From positions 62,001 to 126,000 of the forward strand of contig JAJCZA010000012.1 in assembly GCA_029262635.1 (NCBI GenBank): a stretch of DNA of 64,000 nt, written 5' to 3'. The translations under genes and the position numbers were made by a program. Positions 58,089 to 64,000 of this stretch are shown here, piece after piece (the first letter of the stretch is position 1; every line of letters starts with the position of its first letter). The notes under the pieces are model-generated. The model was not told the origin of the DNA. It saw only the letters and a list, made by a program, of their open reading frames with translations, and searched no databases. The stretch is from Vampirovibrionales bacterium. GTDB taxonomy: Bacteria > Cyanobacteriota > Vampirovibrionia > Vampirovibrionales > Vampirovibrionaceae.

Positions 58089-58150
58089 ATTAGCCAAATG
58101 GCTAATACACGGAGAGCGATCCTTATTTTATGCTAAATGATAATCGCTCT
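58089..58150. promoter_or_regulatory. two hairpins upstream of the globin gene
   Basis: ATTAGCC-AAAT-GGCTAAT (58089-58106) is a perfect 7-bp stem. AGAGCGAT (58113-58120) and ATCGCTCT (58143-58150) form an 8-bp stem with a 22-base loop that contains TGATAAT. They lie 50-110 bases before the globin ATG, where an operator or leader structure would be expected. Neither has a T run. Confidence 0.45.
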
Positions 58151-58201
58151 ATCAACTGACACTGAATCAAAGACTTACAATCAAGTAAAGGACTTTAACC
58201 C

Positions 58202-58726
58202 ATGAACCCACAAGTACTCAAAGACACATTAAAACGAATTAAAGTAGAGAATGGAGGCATTACCGCTTTTGGTCTTCGGTTTTATGAACGGCTGTTTGAA
58301 AAATACCCCCAGGTAAAACCACTGTTTACAACGCCCCCAGAAGACCAACATAAAAAACTGGTTTCTTCAGTTGCTGCCATCGTGGCATTGGTTCAAAGCC
58401 CGGATAAGTTGATGCCGTTTCTTCATGCGATGGGTATTCGGCATAAGGCTTATAAAACATTGAACAGCCACTATCCTGCGGTGGGTGAAAACTTGTTAGC
58501 GGTCATGAATGAGCACCTCTCCAAGGAAGGCCAATGGACGGACGAAATGCAGGAAAACTGGAGTGAGGCGATGAAAACAGTGAGCAGTGTTATGATTGAA
58601 GCGGCCGATAACCCGGACAAATTTAAAGACGAAATGGCCGCCGCTGGCTTTGAACCCGATGGTTTCCGGAAAGACACGAAAAAACCTTGGGAACTTGAAG
58701 CCATTAGCATTGCCTACTTAAAGTAA
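58202..58726 (+). CDS. bacterial globin, flavohemoglobin-type globin domain only
   Basis: A heme protein of 174 aa. The proximal histidine is in HYPAVGENLL, preceded by RHKAYKTLN, as in Vitreoscilla-type and flavohemoglobin globin domains. The N-terminal GLRFYERLFEKYPQVKPLF is helix A/B with the conserved Phe. It lacks the FAD/NAD reductase domain but has a C-terminal extension of about 35 residues (PDKFKDEMAAAGFEPDG). It presumably binds O2 or NO. It is monocistronic and ends at a strong terminator. Confidence 0.9.
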   Translation: MNPQVLKDTLKRIKVENGGITAFGLRFYERLFEKYPQVKPLFTTPPEDQHKKLVSSVAAIVALVQSPDKLMPFLHAMGIRHKAYKTLNSHYPAVGENLLAVMNEHLSKEGQWTDEMQENWSEAMKTVSSVMIEAADNPDKFKDEMAAAGFEPDGFRKDTKKPWELEAISIAYLK

Positions 58727-58748
58727 GCGCTATTTGCTTAACACTTAA

Positions 58749-58785
58749 TAATCCCCTACCCGTCAGGTGTTAGGGGATTATTTTT
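58749..58785 (+). terminator. intrinsic terminator of the globin gene
   Basis: TAATCCCCTA and TAGGGGATTA form a perfect 10-bp stem with a 12-base loop, directly followed by TTTTTAT. It lies 22 bases after the globin stop. Confidence 0.88.
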
Positions 58786-58861
58786 ATGAGGCCGGTGGGC
58801 TTATACTATTGAATGGTTAAGGCCCTTTATTCTAATGACTAAGCGAACCCTATTCAATGTT

Positions 58862-59785
58862 TTAAGTTTCGGCTCCATCCACCACCACCACGGTGCCCGC
58901 CTCATCTCGGTCAAGAGCTAAAAAGGTCATATCAGGAGCTTGCGTGGCTTTAAATGTTTCCAAAGCCGTCATCAGTGCGTTTTTTTTGTAGGCTTCATGG
59001 AAAATCGCCAGGGTAGAGCCGGCACCGCTAATAACCACTCCCAACGCACCAGCGGTTTCGGCCAATTGTTTTAAGAAAGCGAATTCAGGAATCAGATTCC
59101 CTCGGTAAGGATGATGAAGACGGTCGTCTAATGCGGAGCGAAAGGCCTCTGCATCCTCTTTAAGTAGACTGTAGGTCAATAGGCTGGCTTTACGCAGATT
59201 AAAAATAGCATCACTTAATACATAATGTTCGGGCATCGCTTTTCGGGCGGTTTCGGTGAGCAGGGGATGTGCCGGTACAGCGAGTAAAACCTTCCACTGG
59301 CTTGGCCATGGGAGCGGATAACTCTGGGTACCATCACAGAGTAAAGTCCCTCCAAGCAGAGCGGGAGCAATGTTATCGGGATGTCCTTCCAGCAGAGTAC
59401 CCAGTTCAACGAGTTGACTCGGTTTCAAAATCCTGTCATTCCAGTAATTTCCGGCACACAGGCCAGCAGCAATCGCTGTCGAACTACTACCCAGTCCTCG
59501 AGCCATTGGGATATGGGCCTGAAGGGTCACATGGAAAGCCGGACGCTCCTTCCTGAAGTGATGATAGACCGTATCAAGTGCTCGGAAGAGAAGGTTGTCT
59601 TTGACCTTTAGATCACTTAAGGGCACGCTGGACTCAGGGTGAACGATGATTTGATCGGTTTCTGCTTCCTGAAAAGTAAACGTGTTATATAAAGTCAGGG
59701 CCATACCAAAACTATCAAAGCCGGGGCCCAGGTTCGCTGTGGTCGCAGGGGTGCGTACGGTGAGGGTTCTTAACGGTGTTGTCAT
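58862..59785 (-). CDS. thrB: homoserine kinase
   Basis: A GHMP-family kinase of 307 aa that phosphorylates homoserine in threonine synthesis. The ATP-loop PMARGLGSSSTAIAAGL is characteristic, as are the N-terminal TTANLGPGFDSFG and the late ISGAGSTLAIF. Its start overlaps the stop of the M16 peptidase gene by four bases, so the two are coupled although functionally unrelated. Together with the ilvA-like gene it points to a complete threonine-isoleucine route. Confidence 0.93.
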   Translation of the reverse strand: MTTPLRTLTVRTPATTANLGPGFDSFGMALTLYNTFTFQEAETDQIIVHPESSVPLSDLKVKDNLLFRALDTVYHHFRKERPAFHVTLQAHIPMARGLGSSSTAIAAGLCAGNYWNDRILKPSQLVELGTLLEGHPDNIAPALLGGTLLCDGTQSYPLPWPSQWKVLLAVPAHPLLTETARKAMPEHYVLSDAIFNLRKASLLTYSLLKEDAEAFRSALDDRLHHPYRGNLIPEFAFLKQLAETAGALGVVISGAGSTLAIFHEAYKKNALMTALETFKATQAPDMTFLALDRDEAGTVVVVDGAET

Positions 59786-62589
59786 GGTTGATTTGTTTGG
59801 GTTGACGTTGGTTGTGGCGAGGCTTGAACAGAAACATCTTGTGGCGGGGCCACAATGGAAAGGACCATGGGCTGAGAAAAGTATTTTTGAGCTACTTGCT
59901 GTACATCAGCCGCAGTGACTTTCTGAATGTGTTCGGGATAGCATTGATCAAACTCATAGCCCATACCCATGAGTTCATAAAAGCCCAAATAAAAGCTTTG
60001 ATTGCTGTTAGTTTCATGCGCCAACGCAAACCCGCCGCTCAGTTTGTTCTTTGCTTCCTGAAGCTCTTTTTCTGGGACGGGCGTGTCTTTCAGGCTGTTA
60101 ATTTCTCGCTGGAATTCCTGAATTACTTTTTTTTGATTCTTGGGATCCGTTCCAATATATAGGACAAACCGGCTTTTATCCTTAACGCTGGGAAGGGAGC
60201 TAGAAACCACATAGGCAAGCCCCTGCTTTTCCCGTAAGTTTACAAATAAACGAGAGCTTAGTCCGGAGCCAAGAAGTGAGTTTATTACTTTTAAAGTGGC
60301 GTAATCCTCCGATGTGGCTTCGGTTCCTAGCCAACCTTGGGCAATCCATGTCGCCGACTGTTTGCTTTTCCCGTCTCGGATAATAACATCTTCTTTTAAC
60401 GGCGGAACCACTGGGGTTTCCATCGGATCTTTGACTAGGCTCGAATCTTTATTAAGAGTTTCAGGAAAAGCTGAAAGGAGGTAGTTTTTAAGAACCTCGG
60501 GCTGGAATTGTCCAACCGCACTAACCACCATATTGGTGGGAACAAAATAATCATCAAAATAGGCTTGAATCGCTGGAGCATCAATAAGCTTCAGATGACT
60601 TTCAACGCGGCGGCCAATATTGCCGTAAGGATGATAAGGGTAAAGTGCCAGATTCAGGTTTTCCATAGCCACAGAGGCAGGCTGATCCCGACTGGACTGG
60701 ATGGACAAAGCGAGATGCTCTTTTGCTTTGGTGATTTCGTCTGTAGGAAAAGTAGGATGACGCATAATGTCCTGAAGAACAAGAAACAGCTCACCTAGAT
60801 CTTCGTAAACCGCGTCAGCGCTAATCTCAATATAATCATCATGATTGCTGATACTCAAATTCATACCACGGGACTCCAACTCCCGGTTGATGGCTTCAGT
60901 GTTTCGAGCCAGAGTTCCTTTTTTGAGAAGCTGAGTCAGAAGCTGAGATGTTCCGGGTAATGTTTCGCCTGCTTTACCGCCACGGATAAAAATCCGAAGT
61001 GCCACAGTTTCGGACTCTTTTCTCGGTTTTGAAATCAGCGTCATCCCATTGGGTAAAACCTCTTTGGTAACTTTAGGGGCTGACATACTATTTGCTGTAG
61101 GCTGAAAGTGGGTATTTGGATTTGCGGCAGCCAACAGTTGTTGTTTTAACCGGGCCTCTTCCTCTGAGAGTGAGGTAAACGTACCCTCCGGGACCACTTC
61201 GACCAAAACCGCCCGATCCAGAGTCAAGTAACGATTCAGGGCTTTCTTTGCATCCGTTAAAGTAACCTTCTGAAGGTTGGGCACATAATCTGTATAGTCG
61301 CTCAGGTCACCGATAATAACATTGTAGCCAATAGAACTGGCGACGCCATCCGTGGTTTCATTGAGGAACACAAAGTCCTTAATGGTTTGAGTTTTTGACT
61401 TCTCAAGTTCTTCAAGGGTTATACCGGTTTGTTTAAGGCGATTTAGGGTGTCAAAAACTGCCTGCTTCGCCTCATCGAGATTCTCTGGTTTGAGTTCGGC
61501 AAGCACATAGACCAGTCCGGCATATTTTTGCGTCCAGTTACCGGCGCTGATGCTTTTGACCAAGTTTGTTTCCTCTTTAAGCCGTCGGTATAAACGAGAG
61601 CTTTGACCGGTTCCAAGTGCCATCATGGCTGTATCTAACGCATAGGTGTCTTTTTTATCCTCCACATTGGGACCAATAAAGGCCAGTGCCAGATAAGCCT
61701 GTGAGACGTTCGGGTCTTCGATTACCCGGGTTTTCACCTCCGTTAGCGCCGGAACACGGTCGTTTTTAGGTGGGATATATGCATGAGTGCCTTGAGTAAC
61801 GGGTGGAAAATCTGATGCGGGGAACGCTTTTTTCACCAGCTCTACCACGTCGGCAGTGTTAACATCACCCACAATAACCGTTTGAAAGTTCTTCGGCTGA
61901 TACCAGTAGTGGTAGTAGTTTAGAATGCGTTCTCGGGGCACAGAACCAATCAGTTCTTTAGGGCCGAGCGTATCGTATGTGTATCCATGACCTTTAAAGA
62001 GTAGTTCAGAAAGGGATACCAGAAGTCGCCGTTTAGGGTTGTCATTGGCTCGGTTAATTTCCTCCTGAACCACTTTACGTTCTCGCTTTAGCTCTTCTGC
62101 CGGTATGGTGGCTTGCAGGAGCATGTTGGCATGGAGATCCAAGGCTTCCTTAAAAAACGGGGTTGCCGTGGTGATGTAGTAATGGGTAAAGTCATCACTG
62201 GTGGCAGCGTTAAAATTACCCCCTTTTGATTCAATCAGACGATCAATTTCACCGACCTGGAAGCGGTCGGTCCCTTTAAAAAGTAAATGTTCGAGAAAAT
62301 GAGATACGCCGTTGGTGTTTTCTGTTTCATTAACCGAACCGGTGGCCACCCAGGTGTCAATGGTAACAATGGGTTGATCATGGGCCTCTTTAATATACAG
62401 CCTCTGCCCAGAGGGGAGCTGGATTTGGTAAATACCACGATCATTGTTTATGTCTTGAGCGGCTTTTATCGTTTTCGGCGTCGGAGAAGAGGGGGGTTCA
62501 AAGGGCTTGGCCAAGGACACAGGGGATAAAATCAGACTGCCCAACAGAGTAATCGAAAGTAGTGCGGTCAGCCAGCGCTTTAATAACAT
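59782..62589 (-). CDS. periplasmic M16-family zinc peptidase, two-domain
   Basis: A 935-aa exported protein with a signal peptide (LTALLSITLLGSLILSPVSLA). The N-terminal half carries the zinc motif HFLEH in GVSHFLEHLLFKGT and the downstream Glu in ERKVVQEEINRANDNP. The C-terminal half repeats the fold without zinc ligands (AGETLPGTSQLLTQLLKKGT as HxxEH equivalent). This one-chain arrangement is that of bacterial M16B/pitrilysin-like processing peptidases. The substrate is unknown. It is coupled to thrB. Confidence 0.92.
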   Translation of the reverse strand: MLLKRWLTALLSITLLGSLILSPVSLAKPFEPPSSPTPKTIKAAQDINNDRGIYQIQLPSGQRLYIKEAHDQPIVTIDTWVATGSVNETENTNGVSHFLEHLLFKGTDRFQVGEIDRLIESKGGNFNAATSDDFTHYYITTATPFFKEALDLHANMLLQATIPAEELKRERKVVQEEINRANDNPKRRLLVSLSELLFKGHGYTYDTLGPKELIGSVPRERILNYYHYWYQPKNFQTVIVGDVNTADVVELVKKAFPASDFPPVTQGTHAYIPPKNDRVPALTEVKTRVIEDPNVSQAYLALAFIGPNVEDKKDTYALDTAMMALGTGQSSRLYRRLKEETNLVKSISAGNWTQKYAGLVYVLAELKPENLDEAKQAVFDTLNRLKQTGITLEELEKSKTQTIKDFVFLNETTDGVASSIGYNVIIGDLSDYTDYVPNLQKVTLTDAKKALNRYLTLDRAVLVEVVPEGTFTSLSEEEARLKQQLLAAANPNTHFQPTANSMSAPKVTKEVLPNGMTLISKPRKESETVALRIFIRGGKAGETLPGTSQLLTQLLKKGTLARNTEAINRELESRGMNLSISNHDDYIEISADAVYEDLGELFLVLQDIMRHPTFPTDEITKAKEHLALSIQSSRDQPASVAMENLNLALYPYHPYGNIGRRVESHLKLIDAPAIQAYFDDYFVPTNMVVSAVGQFQPEVLKNYLLSAFPETLNKDSSLVKDPMETPVVPPLKEDVIIRDGKSKQSATWIAQGWLGTEATSEDYATLKVINSLLGSGLSSRLFVNLREKQGLAYVVSSSLPSVKDKSRFVLYIGTDPKNQKKVIQEFQREINSLKDTPVPEKELQEAKNKLSGGFALAHETNSNQSFYLGFYELMGMGYEFDQCYPEHIQKVTAADVQQVAQKYFSQPMVLSIVAPPQDVSVQASPQPTSTQTNQP

Positions 62590-62672
62590 GGGGGAACCCT
62601 CTCAAGATTGACGGTGAATCATATAAACAGTTAAGCTTTCTTTTGTGCTTATGGCTGAATTATAACAGAAAA

Positions 62673-62709
62673 CCCCGATTCCTTTTGTATGGGGGAGAAG
62701 GAATCGGGG
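62673..62709 (-). terminator. intrinsic terminator downstream of the XRE gene
   Basis: CCCCGATTCCTT and AAGGAATCGGGG form a perfect 12-bp stem. Read on the minus strand it follows the XRE gene and runs into TTTT; read on the plus strand it is followed by CTTTTTATTTT. It separates the XRE gene from the M16-thrB unit. Confidence 0.85.
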
Positions 62710-62735
62710 CTTTTTATTTTGGCAATGCCTAAAAA

Positions 62736-63302
62736 TTAGCTGATTTTTAAATAGTTTTTAACACCTTGAAACATAGCATTAATTAACCCAATATTGGTCA
62801 GCGGATCAATGCCGCCTGTCGTTAGGAATTGTTGCAAGCGGGCCTGCCAATAAGGGTGAACCTCGTCTTTTTGGACGCCAAGAACCGAAGCAATGGTACA
62901 AAGTTGAGACCAATCCAACGGAAGGGGTAACGAGCCACGCCACATATCCACAATGTCGACCCGCTGATTTCGTGAAAACTTTTTTAGAAACTGAACATTG
63001 GTTAGTCCCAATGCGGCTTGCTGTTGTTTAAGAAACTCAATGCCCGGATCTAAGACCCGCGGTTCTTCAGGAAGGCGGTATTCTGGAAAAGATTCCGGCT
63101 CAACTCCCATGACAACCGCAATACGCTCTAAGGTGGTAATTCGGGTTGAAAAGGCAATATCCCTGTCGATCAAACTATAAACATAGGATAAGGTAACCCC
63201 GATCATTTCAGCGAAATCTTTTTTATGCAGATTTGCGCCCTCTAAAAACTGAATTAAGCGTTCACTACTGGTTTGCTGCGAAACGCTAGTTGTAGATACC
63301 AT
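62736..63302 (-). CDS. XRE-family helix-turn-helix regulator
   Basis: A 188-aa protein with an HTH_3 domain at about residues 15-75 (HKKDFAEMIGVTLSYVYSLI, recognition helix). The second half (about residues 85-175) looks like a related second HTH-like repeat (NVQFLKKFSRNQRVDIVDMWRG). The track's TTG at 63320 lies inside the ribosome-binding site; the ATG at 63302 has GGGGGAGG eight bases upstream and is the true start. The targets are unknown. Confidence 0.83.
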   Translation of the reverse strand: MVSTTSVSQQTSSERLIQFLEGANLHKKDFAEMIGVTLSYVYSLIDRDIAFSTRITTLERIAVVMGVEPESFPEYRLPEEPRVLDPGIEFLKQQQAALGLTNVQFLKKFSRNQRVDIVDMWRGSLPLPLDWSQLCTIASVLGVQKDEVHPYWQARLQQFLTTGGIDPLTNIGLINAMFQGVKNYLKIS

Positions 63303-63622
63303 TTGACTTGCCTCCCCCAATATAATTGGTATTAACCTTTACGTCAGCCATTTAATTTAATACTAACTTAGCCCTTATTCTATAATAAAAAAACTTAAAG
63401 AAACGAGAAAAAGGAAAATTATGAGGAATTCTTAGAATCAGCAGAATGATTTCTAAGGTGCGAAATATTTGTAATGAAGTCAGTTTAAAGGGTTTGCTCT
63501 TGTTTTACTTTATTCTCGCAGTGTAAATACTTGTAAATCCTTGAGTAAGCCTTCTTTTTTTACGTTTGAGTAAGGTTTACACTCCTCAAAGGCAACATTG
63601 ATAAAATAGAGAAAAACTAAGC
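63303..63622. other. 320-base intergenic region with repeats
   Basis: The region lies between the XRE gene (minus) and a small plus-strand ORF. It holds an imperfect hairpin (CTTAGAATC 63431-63439 with GATTTCTAAG 63448-63457), a 7-bp inverted repeat (GTGTAAA 63521-63527 with TTTACAC 63576-63582) and the direct repeat TTGAGTAAG at 63541 and 63566. Its base composition is AT-rich. No convincing promoter or RNA gene was identified. Confidence 0.5.
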
Positions 63623-63811
63623 ATGACGAAAGAGACAATCTTAAGCGTGACCCCTGCATTTTTGGAAAAACGAAAGTCTTATGATGACTTTTCAGAAACA
63701 GTTGGGGTGTCAAAGCCTTCTTTTTATCCATTGGCACAGGAGCAACAAAAGGATGACGTTCTTAAAAAAAGGCAAGAGCGCTGGCATCGTGCGGCGGTAA
63801 CCCTTTTATAA
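63623..63811 (+). CDS. small hypothetical protein, 62 aa
   Basis: A short, basic, polar protein with no known motif (VGVSKPSFYPLAQEQQ). There is only a weak ribosome-binding site (AGAGAAA about 12 bases before the ATG). Its position 22 bases before the lipoate-ligase-like gene and on the same strand gives some support. It may be spurious. Confidence 0.4.
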   Translation: MTKETILSVTPAFLEKRKSYDDFSETVGVSKPSFYPLAQEQQKDDVLKKRQERWHRAAVTLL

Positions 63812-63833
63812 CCATTGAGCTATTAGAATTGAC

Positions 63834-64000
63834 ATGGATACACCGAAATTATACCAATGGGTATCGGGCGCTGAAACGGGTGCGTTTAACATGGCGCTCG
63901 ATGAAACCTTGTTAGAGTGGGCTAGAAGTCTTCCGACACCGGCTCTTATTGTTCGAACCTATGGCTGGTGTGCACCCACACTATCCTATGGAGTACATCA
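63834..64000 (+). CDS. lipoate-protein ligase / octanoyltransferase family, truncated by window end
   Basis: The first 55 residues, with the family start GAETGAFNMALDETLLEW and the downstream RTYGW-C-PTLSYG, match the N-terminus of the LplA/LipM/biotin-ligase-like family. These attach lipoate or octanoate to E2 and GcvH proteins. The frame stays open to base 64000. LplA and LipM cannot be told apart from this part. Confidence 0.82.
   Translation, partial: MDTPKLYQWVSGAETGAFNMALDETLLEWARSLPTPALIVRTYGWCAPTLSYGVH

Overview
The window reads as one contiguous stretch of a Gram-negative-type bacterial chromosome with moderate GC and dense coding on both strands. It has secretion signals, a periplasmic M16 peptidase, flagellar stator genes, and pseudaminic-acid sugar genes. 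The folate-dependent tRNA methylase TrmFO, an 11-gene complex I operon (nuoA-B-C-D-H-I-J-K-L-M-N) without nuoE/F/G, and many lineage-specific hypothetical proteins would fit a non-photosynthetic relative of Cyanobacteria (Vampirovibrionia/Melainabacteria type). That placement is an inference I cannot verify here. I see no phage, insertion sequence, CRISPR array or plasmid hallmark.

Layout. 1-5.3 kb: the 3' part of a divergent GH13 enzyme, an amino-acid permease and a threonine dehydratase. The dehydratase has an intact attenuator: an isoleucine-rich leader peptide followed by an intrinsic terminator. Just upstream lies a candidate small RNA with its own promoter, two inverted Fur-box-like operators and a terminator, next to tRNA-Asn. 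5.3-11 kb: zinc/iron-binding Cys proteins, a TIGR01777 epimerase, a CaCA-type exchanger, a K+ channel-like protein and unknowns. 11-23.5 kb: a surface-glycan/flagellin-glycosylation region with pseG, a sulfatase-superfamily membrane enzyme, two methyltransferases, a GT-C glycosyltransferase, pseB-pseC, an aldo/keto reductase and an SDR. 23.5-34 kb: secG, unknown proteins (one with a possible papain-like catalytic triad), plsC-aroA, a RecQ-like protein that has lost its ATPase motifs, motA-motB and a TPR protein.

34-45.5 kb: the complete nuoA-N operon minus the NADH-oxidising module. 45.4-51 kb: trmFO (convergently overlapping nuoN), pheA, gatC and pyrG. 51-55 kb: a small envelope operon (anchored protein, TPR protein, degenerate GT2-like membrane protein). 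55-64 kb: purH, a Cys-rich protein with a TusA-family protein, dps, a globin, thrB with an M16 peptidase, an XRE regulator, and the start of a lipoate ligase/octanoyltransferase.

The genes that work together most clearly are complex I (membrane energy conservation), MotAB with PseB/C/G (motility and probably flagellin glycosylation), and the dehydratase with its attenuator (isoleucine supply). TusA, Dps and globin sit together as a possible redox/iron-stress neighbourhood. The most interesting unexplained signals are the candidate Fur-controlled sRNA (about 4942-5095), the ilv-type attenuator (4716-4856) and the RecQ pseudo-helicase (28470-29798).
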